From NCBI GenBank assembly GCA_016795205.1, contig JAEUHZ010000064.1, forward strand, positions 1 through 64,000: a stretch of 64,000 bases of DNA. The letters are read 5' to 3'. This stretch comes from Planctomycetota bacterium. GTDB taxonomy: Bacteria; Planctomycetota; UBA1135; GCA-002686595. This document shows, piece after piece, positions 50,938 to 61,300 of this stretch. Numbering within the stretch: position 1 is the stretch's first letter; each line of letters starts with the position of its first letter. The notes below the pieces were generated by a model. The model searched no databases and was not told where the DNA came from. It saw only the letters and a list, made by a program, of their open reading frames with translations. Made by a program: the position numbers and the translations under genes.

Positions 50938-51596
50938 CGGCAGGCCTGCGCGTCTTCGTCGTGCCGGTCACGGCCTTCCAGCAGAACTGCACGCTGCTCC
51001 TGGACGAGTCGACTGGCGAGGGCGCGGTGGTCGACCCGGGCGGCGAGATCGAGCGCATCCTGGCGGTGGCGGAGAAGCGCGGCGTCGCCATCCGTCAGGT
51101 GCTCCTGACGCATGCCCATTGCGACCACGCCGGCGCGACCGCCGAGCTCGCCGAGCGGCTGGGCGTGCCGATCGTGGGTCCGCACGAGGACGACCGCTTC
51201 TGGATCGAGGGCCTGCCGGAGCAAGCCGCTCTGTTCGGTCTCGAGCCGGCGCGCAGCTTCGAGCCCGACCGTTGGCTGCGCCAGGGCGATCGGGTGCGTG
51301 TCGGCTCGCTGGACCTCGAGGTGCGGCATTGTCCGGGGCACACGCCCGGGCACGTGGTCTTCGTGCACCGGCCTTCGAAGCTCGCGATCGTGGGGGACGT
51401 CCTGTTCCAGGGTTCGATCGGCCGCACGGACTTCCCGCGCGGTGACCACGAGACGCTGATCGCCTCGATCCACCGCGAGCTCCTGTCGCTCCCGGACGAC
51501 GTGCGCTTCGTGCCCGGCCACGGCCCGACCTCGACGATCGGCGCCGAACGCCGCACGAACCCGTTCCTGGTCGAGCCGCGGTCAGGCCGGGCGTGA
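50934..51596 (+). CDS. Metallo-beta-lactamase-fold hydrolase, glyoxalase-II-like
   Basis: 220 residues. The metal motif THAHCDHAG (HxHxDH), His in CPGHTPGHVVFV, Asp in VGDVLFQGSIGRTDFPRG and a final His in VPGHGPTS complete the dinuclear site of small YcbL/GloB-type hydrolases, which cleave thioesters or related esters. The short length lacks the C-terminal substrate domain of true glyoxalase II. GTG start overlaps the MoaD-MoaE stop (GTGA), so it is in the same operon; a link to molybdopterin synthesis is not known. Confidence 0.87.
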   Translation: MTAGLRVFVVPVTAFQQNCTLLLDESTGEGAVVDPGGEIERILAVAEKRGVAIRQVLLTHAHCDHAGATAELAERLGVPIVGPHEDDRFWIEGLPEQAALFGLEPARSFEPDRWLRQGDRVRVGSLDLEVRHCPGHTPGHVVFVHRPSKLAIVGDVLFQGSIGRTDFPRGDHETLIASIHRELLSLPDDVRFVPGHGPTSTIGAERRTNPFLVEPRSGRA

Positions 51597-51615
51597 AGGT
51601 GAGGAGCGGGATCGC

Positions 51616-51621
51616 TATCCT
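51616..51621 (+). promoter_or_regulatory. -10 box TATCCT upstream of ETF-QO
   Basis: TATCCT lies 48 bases before the ATG at 51670, giving a leader of about 40 bases that contains GAGGAG. The context GCTATCCTGCGCGG is close to that of other -10 boxes here (GCTAGACTGCGCGG before ssb). Confidence 0.45.
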
Positions 51622-51669
51622 GCGCGGCCCTCGGCTGCGCGCGCGTGGCCCGAGGAGAGCCCAGGACCG

Positions 51670-53373
51670 ATGAGCGCACCGCGTCAGTATTCGCTGAACC
51701 TCCCGGACGTCGAACGCGAGGAGCTCCCGGTCGACGTGCTGCTCGTGGGGGCCGGCCCGGCGAACCTCGCCTGCGCGATCCACCTGCAGCGGCTGCTCCA
51801 GGCCCGGGGGCTCTCCGACAAGACCGTCCTGGTGCTCGAGAAGGCCGAGGAGGTCGGCCAGCACACGCTGTCGGGCGCGGTGATGAACCCGCGCGGGATG
51901 AGCGAGCTCTTCCCGGACTGGCGCGAGCGCGGCTGTCCGGTCGAAGCCGAGGTCGGTCCCGACGCGATGTGGTGGCTCACGCGGGCGGGCGCCACGCGCT
52001 TCGAGGGCGCGCTGTGCCCGCCGCAGCTCAAGAACCACGGCAACTTCATCGTGTCGATGAACCAGGTCGTGGGCTGGATGAAGGCCCAGGCCGAGGCGCT
52101 CGGCGTGCAGGTCTACCCCGGCTTCCCCGCCGCCGAGATCCTGTTCGAGGGTGGGCGCGTGATCGGCGTGCAGACGCGCGACTCCGGCCTGGACAAGCAC
52201 GGCCAGCGCAAGGACGCCTACCAACCGGGGATGAACGTCAAGGCGGCCGTGACCGTCTTCGGCGAAGGCGCGCGCGGCCACCTCGCGAAGCACCTGATCC
52301 GGCGCCTGGGCCTGGACGAAGACCGCAATCCGCAGACCTACGGCACCGGCATCAAGGAGCTGTGGGAGGTCACGCCCGAGATCGGTGCCCAGTGGTGCGG
52401 AGCCGCCACGGGTGGCAAGGGCCGCGTCGTGCACACCGGCGGCCATCCACTCGGTTTCGACGGCTACGGCGGGAGCTGGATCTACGGGCTCCCCGGCAAT
52501 CGCCTGAGCCTGGGCTACGTCGTCGGGCTCGACCACCACGACGCGCGGCTCGACCCGCACGCGCTGTTCGTGGCCTGGAAGCAGCACCCCGCGATCGCGA
52601 AGCTGCTCGCGGGCGGCAAGCTGCTGCGCTACGGCGCGAAGACCGTGCCCGAGGGCGGGTACTTCGCGATGCCCAAGCTCCAGGGCGACGGCTTCGTGCT
52701 GGTGGGCGACACGGGCGGGTTCCTGAACGCCAGCACGCTGAAGGGCGTGCACCTGTCGATCAAGTCGGGGCTGCTCGCGGCCGAGGCCATCGCCGACGCG
52801 CTGGCGGCGGGCGACACGAGCGGCGCGCGGCTGGCGCGCTACAGCGAGCTGTTCGAGGCCTCCTGGGCGCGCACGGAACTGTGGAAGGTGCGCAACTGGC
52901 GCCAAGCCTTCGACCAGGGCTTCCTGTCGGGGATGATCGACGCCGGCGTGCAGATGATCACGGGCGGCCGCGGCCTCGTGGCGCGCCGCCGGGGCCACGC
53001 CGATCACACCACGACGCGTCCGGTCAGCGCGTCGCGGATGACGAAGCCCGCGTACGACGACACGCGGTTCATGGACAAGCTGACCGACGTCTACCACTCG
53101 GGGACGGTGCACGAGGAGGATCAGCCCGCGCACCTCTTGGTCAAGGACGCCGCGATCTGCGTCGACCGCTGCACGCGCGAGTTCGGGAACCCCTGCCAGC
53201 ACTTCTGCCCGGCCGCGGTCTACGAGTGGCCGTCGGAGAGCACGCCAGCGGGGCCGATCGTGAACTTCAGCAACTGCGTGCACTGCAAGACCTGCGACAT
53301 CGCCGACCCCTACGAGAACATCGAGTGGGTCGTCCCCGAGGGCGGCGGCGGCCCCAAGTACCACGGCCTGTGA
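51670..53373 (+). CDS. Electron transfer flavoprotein-ubiquinone oxidoreductase
   Basis: 567 residues, full length. It passes electrons from reduced ETF to the quinone pool at the membrane, linking fatty-acid and amino-acid oxidation to respiration. The FAD-binding fold starts VDVLLVGAGPANLACAIHLQ. GATRFEGALCPPQLKNHGNF and GGSWIYGLPGNRLSLGYVVG are family blocks. The C-terminal [4Fe-4S] ligands are in ICVDRCTREFG...CQHFCPAAVYEW and FSNCVHCKTCDIADPYENI. The ETF subunits themselves are not in the window. Leucyl aminopeptidase follows after 52 bases on the same strand. Confidence 0.95.
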   Translation: MSAPRQYSLNLPDVEREELPVDVLLVGAGPANLACAIHLQRLLQARGLSDKTVLVLEKAEEVGQHTLSGAVMNPRGMSELFPDWRERGCPVEAEVGPDAMWWLTRAGATRFEGALCPPQLKNHGNFIVSMNQVVGWMKAQAEALGVQVYPGFPAAEILFEGGRVIGVQTRDSGLDKHGQRKDAYQPGMNVKAAVTVFGEGARGHLAKHLIRRLGLDEDRNPQTYGTGIKELWEVTPEIGAQWCGAATGGKGRVVHTGGHPLGFDGYGGSWIYGLPGNRLSLGYVVGLDHHDARLDPHALFVAWKQHPAIAKLLAGGKLLRYGAKTVPEGGYFAMPKLQGDGFVLVGDTGGFLNASTLKGVHLSIKSGLLAAEAIADALAAGDTSGARLARYSELFEASWARTELWKVRNWRQAFDQGFLSGMIDAGVQMITGGRGLVARRRGHADHTTTRPVSASRMTKPAYDDTRFMDKLTDVYHSGTVHEEDQPAHLLVKDAAICVDRCTREFGNPCQHFCPAAVYEWPSESTPAGPIVNFSNCVHCKTCDIADPYENIEWVVPEGGGGPKYHGL

Positions 53374-53425
53374 GTCGCGGCGCGCAGGCGTCGCGGGTCC
53401 AGCCCCGAGAAGAGACTGCAACCGG

Positions 53426-54877
53426 ATGAAACTCGTCCACATCGAACCCCACGCGCGCCTCGACGCGCACGAACTCGTCGCCGTGCTCGTCGAGGAGGGC
53501 AGCAAGCCCGACGCGGGCAAGGAGCTCGCCGTGCGCGACTTCGCCTGGAAGGGCTTCCAGGGGGAGTTCCGCGAGGTGCGCAGCGCCGACGCGGCGCACC
53601 AGCGCGTGCTGGCCGTGGGCCTGGGCAAGCTCGCGAGCCTCGACGCCGAGCGCGTGCGACGGCTGGGCGCGCTCGTGGCGCAGAAGGCCGAGGCCGCGGG
53701 CGCCAAGAGCGCGGCGCTGCTCGTCCCGCGCGCCGTGGTCGAAAGGCTGGGTGCGCACGGCGCGGGCACGGCGCTGGCCGAGGGCGCGCTCCTGGGCGGT
53801 TACCGCTTCGAGAAGCGCAAGTCGAAGTCGAAGCCGGCCAAGCTCGAAACGCTCGCGCTGGTCGCACCCAAGGACCTCGGCCCAGGCATCGAGCGCGGCA
53901 AGGTCCTGGCGGCCGCCTGCGCCTTCACGCGCGATCTGCAGAACGACCCGGCCAACCTGCTGACACCCAAGGACCTGGCCGCGGCGGCCAAGGGACTCGC
54001 CAAGGCCGGGCGCATCACCTGCGCGATCCACGACGAGCGGGCCCTGAAGCGGCTCGGCATGGGCCTGCTCCTGGGCGTGGCCGCCGGGTCGAAGCAGCCG
54101 CCGCGCCTCGTTCACCTGCACTACAAGCCCAAGGGCAAGTCGAAGGGGCGGATCGCGCTGGTCGGCAAGGGGCTCACGTTCGACTCGGGCGGCATCTCGA
54201 TCAAGCCCTCGGCCAAGATGGACGAGATGCGCTTCGACATGTCGGGCGCGGCCGCGGTCCTGGGCGCGTTCCACGCCCTGCGCTCGCTCGACGTGCCCTA
54301 CGAGGTCCACGGCCTGGTCGGCGCGACGGAGAACATGCCGAGCGGCAACGCGACGAAGCCCGGCGACATCCACACGGCGATGAACGGCACGACGGTCGAG
54401 GTGCTCAACACCGACGCCGAGGGTCGCTTGGTCCTGGCCGACCTCCTGTGCTACGCAGGTGCCAAGGTGAAGCCCGACGTCGTGGTCGACCTCGCGACCC
54501 TGACCGGCGCGGTCGTCGTGGCGCTGGGACACGAGCTGGCCGGGATGTTCGCCTCGACGAGCGAGCTCGAGGCCGAGCTGCGTGCCGCCGGCGACGCGAC
54601 CGGCGAGCGCCTCTGGCCGCTGCCGCTCCTCGACGTCCACAAGGAGGCGATGAAGGGCGTCTTCGCCGACCTGAAGAACATCTCGGGTGGCGACTTGGGC
54701 GCAGGCTCGAGCGCGGGCGCGGCCTTCCTGGCGCCGTTCGTGCCGAGCGGCGCGGCCTGGGCTCACCTCGACATCGCTGGCGTGGCTTGGGGCGGGTCGA
54801 GCCGCGACTGGGTCGGCGGCGCGCTGGGCTCGGGCTTTGGGGCGCGGCTGCTCGTCGAGTGGCTCACGAGCCGCTGA
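53426..54877 (+). CDS. pepA: Leucyl aminopeptidase (M17)
   Basis: 483 residues. A two-metal cytoplasmic aminopeptidase, normally a hexamer. The signature NTDAEGRLVLADLL is present, with the lysine and metal ligands in VGKGLTFDSGGISIKPSAKM and DEMRFDMSGAAAVLGAF, and VHGLVGATENMPSGNATKPGD. The N-terminal macro-like domain (about 1-160) contains KSKSKPAK, a basic stretch. Near the end GGSSRDWVGGALGSGFGARLL is usual. PepA also binds DNA in some bacteria; nothing here indicates that. A tRNA-Leu lies 49 bases downstream on the other strand. Confidence 0.95.
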   Translation: MKLVHIEPHARLDAHELVAVLVEEGSKPDAGKELAVRDFAWKGFQGEFREVRSADAAHQRVLAVGLGKLASLDAERVRRLGALVAQKAEAAGAKSAALLVPRAVVERLGAHGAGTALAEGALLGGYRFEKRKSKSKPAKLETLALVAPKDLGPGIERGKVLAAACAFTRDLQNDPANLLTPKDLAAAAKGLAKAGRITCAIHDERALKRLGMGLLLGVAAGSKQPPRLVHLHYKPKGKSKGRIALVGKGLTFDSGGISIKPSAKMDEMRFDMSGAAAVLGAFHALRSLDVPYEVHGLVGATENMPSGNATKPGDIHTAMNGTTVEVLNTDAEGRLVLADLLCYAGAKVKPDVVVDLATLTGAVVVALGHELAGMFASTSELEAELRAAGDATGERLWPLPLLDVHKEAMKGVFADLKNISGGDLGAGSSAGAAFLAPFVPSGAAWAHLDIAGVAWGGSSRDWVGGALGSGFGARLLVEWLTSR

Positions 54878-54925
54878 GCGCGCAGCCTGCCCGCGGCCGC
54901 CTCGCTTGCTCGCGCCGCGCGCGGG

Positions 54926-55009
54926 TGGGGGAAGGGGGGCTCGAACCCCCACGCCCTCGCGGGCTTCGGATTTTAAGTCCGATGCGTCTGCCGGTTCCGC
55001 CATTCCCCC
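54926..55009 (-). tRNA. tRNA-Leu (UAA)
   Basis: On the minus strand the acceptor stem GGGGGAA pairs with TTCCCCC, and the anticodon stem TCGGA/TCCGA encloses CTTAAAA, giving anticodon TAA (Leu). A long variable arm (GCCCGCGAGGGC) marks a class II tRNA. The T arm is GGGGG-TTCGAGC-CCCCT-like. The discriminator is A; CCA is not encoded. Confidence 0.95.
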
Positions 55010-55096
55010 CGCGCAGCGCGCGGAGTCTAGCGCGCTTTCGCACCCGGTCCGCTTGACCGTCCCGAGCGCCCGGCTACGCTTCGTCGTCTGTCTCCC

Positions 55097-55171
55097 GGCG
55101 GCATAGCCAAGTGGTAAGGCAACGGATTGCAAATCCGTTATTCCCCGGTTCGAATCCGGGTGCCGCCTCCA
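55097..55171 (+). tRNA. tRNA-Cys (GCA)
   Basis: Acceptor GGCGGCA pairs with TGCCGCC; anticodon stem ACGGA/TCCGT encloses TTGCAAA, giving anticodon GCA (Cys). T arm CCCGG-TTCGAAT-CCGGG. Discriminator is T, as required for tRNA-Cys, and CCA is encoded (55169-55171). Confidence 0.95.
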
Positions 55172-55328
55172 GCGCGCGATCAAGCAGCCAAACGCGCGCT
55201 GCTCTCCATGAGGTCAGGCCGAGAGCGCGACCCTGGGCCGGGCGCGACCAAGTCCGCCGCTGTGCCCGAACCCTGCCTCCACATCGCCCGGTGCTGGTTG
55301 AGCACCGCGCCGCCGCCGGGCTGGAGCT

Positions 55329-55359
55329 CGCGCCGACCGGCGACGACCGGTGCGGCGCG
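55329..55359 (-). terminator. Hairpin downstream of the giant exoprotein gene
   Basis: CGCGCCG (55329-55335) pairs with CGGCGCG (55353-55359), and ACCGG with CCGGT around a CGACGA loop, with one bulged base: 12 pairs, beginning 21 bases after the stop at 55380. No T tract. A smaller stem GGTGCT/AGCACC lies at 55290-55306. The rest of the 208-base gap to tRNA-Cys shows nothing. Confidence 0.5.
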
Positions 55360-55379
55360 AGTCGATCACGGCCAACCCC

Positions 55380-58300
55380 TCAGGGGATCCAGATCACGCT
55401 GAGTGCATTCGAGAGGTTCCAGCCCGTGCCGCACGGCCCGGCCGGGTTGCGATACCAGACCTGGTAGTTCTGCACCCCAGGGCCGACCAACTGACCGCGC
55501 ACGCTGACCGGAGCCTCCGTCAACGCCGGATAGCTCGAGCTCCCGGCATGCGGCTTGGTTGCCAGGCGCACGATCGTGCCGTTCGCGCAGCGCCGGCCGT
55601 CACCGAACGGGACGTCGATGGCCAGGCTGGCCTGGAAGAACGTCGCGAACCCGGCCGGCGGCAGGCCGACGACGTCGAGCGCCAGTCCGTCCGCCGAGAG
55701 TGACGTCAGTCCGCTGCCGGTCAGGCGGGCACCCGCACCCGTCGAGTTCACACACCCTGCACCCGAGCCGGGCGGGCCGTCGTTGCCGCAGGGGCAGGCG
55801 CTCTCGCCGAAGCAGAACGGCGTGCCGCCCAGGATCTCGCACTCGTCGGGGATCCCGTTCGCGTTCGCGTCCGGGCTTGCGAGGCCCGCCACGTCGCACC
55901 CGTCGGGGATCCCGTTCAGGTTGCAGTCCGGTGCTCCGGCGGCGATGGCGCACAGGTCGCCGAGCCCGTCGAGGTCGCAGTCGGCCTGATCGGCGTTCGG
56001 GATCGCCGGGCAGTTGTCGCAGGCGTCACCCACACCATCCGCATCCCCATCGTCCTGGGTCGGGTTGGCGAGCGCATCGCAGTTGTCGATGCAGGACGGC
56101 ACGCCGTCGCCGTCGGGGTCGTCCTCGGAGACTCCGCAGCCACAGGCGCCAGGGTCGGTCTTCAGAGGATCGGCAGGGCAGCCGTCGAGGCAATCGACGA
56201 CGCCATCCGCATCGCTGTCCGGGCTCGCGGTGGTGACCCAGACCGAGCAGGTCGCGACGTTCGAAGCCTCGTCCGTGATCGTGAGGACCACGAGGGTGGC
56301 ACCCAGCCCCAGGATCGCGCCCGGCGGCGGGTTCTGCTCGATGGTCACGGAGCTGCAGGTGTCCGTGGCCGCGACACCGGCGCGCAGGTCGGGCAACTCG
56401 GACTGGCAGCGCGTGTCGGCCGGGATCGTCAACCGCGTCGCGCAGGCCGTGACCTCCGGTGGTGTGACATCCGCCACATCGACGAGGACCTCGCACGCGC
56501 TGGAGTTGCCCGACGCGTCGAGCGCCGTGAGCGTGACGATCGTCCCGCCGAGGCCGAGCAGGGTCCCGGCCGCTGGGCTCTGGCTCAGCGTCACCGGGCC
56601 GCAGTCGATCACACCCACGGATGAGGTCAGGTCCGGCAGGGCCGCCAGACAACCTGGACCGGCGCTCAGCGCGAGCGGAGCGGGACAGGTGATCTCGGGC
56701 GGCGTCGTGTCGAGCACGCTGAACGTCGTCGAGCACGTGGCGGGGTTGCCGGCCGCGTCGGTGACGGTGAGCACGACCTCGATCGTGCCCGCGCCGACGA
56801 GCGTGCCGGGGGCCGGGACCTGCGTCACGCTGACCGTGCCGCACTCGTCGCTGGCGACGACGAGGCCGGTGAGGTCCGGTACGGCGGCCGAACAGCCGGC
56901 GCCAGCCGGCGCGCTCTGCGCCGGAGCGCAGCTCGTGATCTCGGGCGGCGTCGTGTCGAGCACGCTGAACGTCGTCGAGCACGTGGCGGGGTTACCCGCC
57001 GTGTCGGTGACGGTGAGCACGACCTCGACCGTGCCCGCGCCGACGAGCGTGCCGGGGGCCGGCACCTGCGTCACGCTGACCGTGCCGCACTCGTCGCTGG
57101 CGACGACGAGGCCGGTGAGGTCCGGCACGGCAGCCAGACAGCCGGCGCCAGCCGGCGCGCTCTGCGCCGGAGCGCAGCTCGTGATCGCGGGCGGCGTCGT
57201 GTCGAGCACGACGAAGTTCGTGATGCACGTCGCCGGATTTCCGGCGGCATCCAGGACCGTGAGCACGACGTCGGTTCCCGGGGTGCCAACCAGCGTGCCC
57301 GGCGCTGGAACTTGCGTCACGCTGATCGCGCCGCAGTCGTCGCTCGCGACGACCAAGCTGGTGAAATCAGGGACTGCGGCGAGACAGCCGGCCCCAGCCG
57401 GTGCGCTCTGCGGTGGCGCGCAACTCGTGAGCGTGGGAGCGACGGTGTCCGTCAGGGACCACGTCAGCGTGAACGGCCCGCCTGGGAAATCGAGCATGCG
57501 CGCGAACCCGGAGGTCGCCACGCGCAGCAGCAGGGTCTCGCCGGTCTGGACGACCAGCGTGATCCGCGAGCCCGGGGAGCACGCGGCGCCGCCCTGGTCG
57601 TTGCAGCTCGAGCCGAATGGCGCGCGCTGGTTCGAGGCGCTCGTCGTGGGGCACGCCGAGTGGGCGGAGAGCACGGTGTCGGTCGCACCACACGTGGCGA
57701 AGGTCACCGTGCCCGCGCACGGCGCGGTCCACGCGAACCAGACGTCCTCGTGGGTCGCGAGCGGGGCGCAGCTCGCGAGCTGGTTCGACCACAGGAGCGA
57801 TGGCGCACCGGTCGCTCCGAGGGTCGTCCCCGCCGCGGAGCCGCTCGGGCCGCTGAGCGGCTGTGGGCTCGGGCAGTCGTCGTTCGCCGGAGTCGGATTG
57901 CAGCGCAGTGCGAGTTGGTAGTTTCCCGACTCGGATGGGGCGGCGTGCACCAGGATGCGGTAGGTCTCACCGCCCGTCGCCGCCCAACCGATGCGCGCAC
58001 GACCGTCGTTGAAGAGAATGTCCGCGTTGTCGTTGGCCGTCGTGCACACGAGCGATCCGCAGGCTCCGCGGAAGACCGTCACGCGCGGGTTGTAGAAATC
58101 GAGCGGTAGGACCTCGACCTCCAGGCTGCCGGAGACCGCAGGCGTCACCACGTACCAGACCCCGGCCGAGACCACTTCGTTCGAGGAGTCGATCTCCGAG
58201 CCGCCGGGCCCCAGACAGGTGGGGAGCGGACCGTCGAACGTCGCCCCGACCGTCCGGCCCAGGATCGTCGTGGGGCAGGTGATCGCCAGCGCGTCCTGAC

Positions 58301-61300
58301 ACGCATCGTTCGCGGGCGGTGCCGGAGGCTCGATGGCGGCCAGGATCTCGAACAAGCCAGGAACGCCCTTGTCCTCGACGCGGATGTAGAGGACCTGGCC
58401 GTCGTAGTCGAAGCGAGCCGTGGCGCAGGAAGCCGGGCCGCCGCACGGCGTGCCGCCGCAGTCGTCGTTGCAGGCGTACTCCCAGTTGCCGCAGAACTCG
58501 TGGATCGAGACCACGGTGTCGATGCCCGCTCCGCACGTGCTCACGTTGAGGTCGTGGCCCGCGATTCCGGCGACGGCGAACCAGACGTCGTTGCCGTCGA
58601 CCGTGCCGCACGAGGAGAACACGCCATCCGGCGTCGCACCGATCGTCCAGGCCGGGGTCAGCTCGCCGGGCCTGAGCGTGAGGGGACTGAAGCACAGGTC
58701 GTTGCCGGGCAAGCCGTTCACGGTGTAGTCGATCCGGTACTGGCTGCTCGAGCCCCCGGGCAGGAGGCCACCGACGCGGGAACTCCCCGGCGTCGGGAAA
58801 TCCACCGAGCTGACCTGGAGCACGTACCTCACCCCGAACTCCACCGGGATGGAGGCGGTGATCGGGCCACACGGGCCGGCGGGGCCGGCGTTCAGGAACG
58901 TCGCGATCGGACAGGCGCTGCCCGACGCGAGCTGGTTCACGATCACGCTGACGGGAAACTGGGCCGCGAGGGTGAAGTCGAACGTGCCGGTCGTCGGTGA
59001 GGTGAACGCCAGCCAGTCGACGCTGCGGATGTTGTGGTTGTGGAGCGCCTGCCCGAGGAACGTGCGCGTCGTGATGTCGACGGGCAGCAGCTCGAGCGGC
59101 TGCAAGGTCTGGTTGGCGCACCCGGCGTTCATCGCCGGTCCGAAGGCCGGCTCGAGCTCGCGGTAGGCTGCGGGTGGGTAGCTCGCCGGGCACGTCGGGC
59201 AGGGGAGCGCCGTCGTGCAGGGGGCACCGAGGTCGGAGATCTCGAGCACGAACGAATCCGTCGAAGCGCCGCCCAGCCACGGCGCGACCCACACGTAGTA
59301 GGTGCGACCGAGCTCCGTGCACCACGCGACGGAAGCTGCGAGGCCAGCGCACCCCGGCCCGGCGTCGTCCGCGGCCGCGACGACCAGGAGGTTGTCCGCG
59401 GTCCCACACAGGACGAGGAGCACGGTGTCGAGATCACCCGCTGTGGGGCAGGTCGAGGCGCGCAGCGTCGTGCCGGTCCCCGTCACCCGGTACCAGAGTC
59501 CGCGCCGCATCGCATCCGAGGGCGACACGGAGGAGATCAAGGTTCCCCCGCCCATCGCCGTGTTCGTCGGTCCGACGAACGGGATGCCCGCCGACGGAGT
59601 GCGCAGGATGGCGTTCGATTCGCGGTGTGCGCCGGTGAAATCGCCTGTGATCTGAGCTCCGAGTCCGTACGGTCCGGCGATCTCGATCGCACCTGCTGCG
59701 TCGTCGTTGGCCGGCGTCGACGCGGCTGCCACGTGCAGTGGCATCCACAGGCTCCCGTGCAGGGGGCCGTCGACGAGATCGACCCGCAGGTGGCGCGGGC
59801 CCACCGCCGTTGCTCCGTCGATGGGGATGACGCAGGTGTAGATGCCGTCGCCCGCCACGTCGTCGCCGCCCGTACCGTCGTCGCGGATCGGAGTTCCGGG
59901 GGCGCCGCCAACGGGCGTCAGATCCACGCTGGCGACGACTCCATAGCGGGCCGCGGCGTCCGCGCAGGCGAAGGGCGAGAGCAAGAGGCGCGTGCCGCCA
60001 CCCTGGGGCGCGATCTGGGGGAAGCAGGTGCCGGCACCGGACAGGCCGCCGACGGGTCCCAGTGCGGCGTTCCGGGGTGAGGGGAAGAAGAAGGCGAAGA
60101 ACTCGTCGCCGCTGTAGAAGCCGTCGCGGTCGCCGCATTCGCGTCGCCAGAGGCTCGTCCCACTGCGCAGCTCGGGCGCATCGGACGCGGCTGCGCCGTA
60201 GCTCACCCAGTCGACGAGCAGCGGGCTCGACGTCGGGTTCGTGGGCAGCGGGGTCGTGGACAGTGCCAGAGCGACGTCGCCGACCTCAGGGAGGTCGAGG
60301 ACGGCCAGGTCGTCCGCCGCCGGGAGCGGCAGCGCCTGTCCGGGAGAGACGAGCGGGCCATCGCAGACGACCAGGAAGCTCGAGCGGGCCGCGATCGTGC
60401 CCGTCAAGGCGTGCACGAGCCACGTCGAGCCGGACTGGACCTGGAGGGACCAACCGTCCAGGACGATGGGAGACGCGCTCGGGTTGAAGAGCTCGACGTA
60501 GTCGCGCTCCATGGTTGGCGCGTAGTTCTGGCTCGATGCATGCAGGCCGCTGATCCGGATGATCGCGCTCGGGTCGCGCACCGTGACGAGCACGTGGCAA
60601 TCGGTGGCGTTCGAAGACGGATCCTCGAACGTGATCGTCACCGCGTGATCGCCGAGGGGCAGGCTGGTTCCCGGCGGCGGCGTCTGCGAGATCGTCGCGA
60701 TGCCGCAGGCGTCCGTGGCCTGGGCCAGGGAGCGCAAGTCGGGCAGCACTGCGGGCGCCGGGTAGCTCGCGTCGAGCACGAGTTCCTGCGGGCACGACTG
60801 CAAGGCCGGAGGCGTCGTGTCCGCCAGCGTCCAACGCAGCGTGAAGTCGCCGCCCGGCGCAGCACCGACGCCGACGCCGACGCGCACGTAGACGGTCTGC
60901 CCAGCGTCGATGAAGCCACTGACCCGTGCGCCCGGCGTGCAGCCAGACCCACCGGAGTCGTTGCACAGCCCGCCGATCTGGTTCGAGCTGAATGGTCCCT
61001 GGCACGCCGAGTGGAACGAGACGGTCGAGTCGTAGCCACCGCAGGTGTCGACGGTCAGCGTCTGCAGGCACGCGGCCGTATTCGTGTAGGCGTACCACAC
61101 GTCGAAATAGCCGTAGTTCGGCATGCAGCTCGGCCAACTGCCCGACACGCTCGCCGTCGCGCCGGTCGTCGTGCCCGCGAGCGAGCCCGTCAGGCCCGCG
61201 AGCGGGATCGCCGCGCTGCAGTCGTCGTTGGCCGGGGTCGGCGCCGACGAGGCTCTCAGCGTGAACTCGACCGGTGTCGCGTTCGAGGACGGACCGACCA

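Noticed and set aside
55097-55379. A possible integration site at the tRNA-Cys 3' end.
   Set aside because: No repeat of the tRNA 3' end was seen downstream and no integrase is adjacent.
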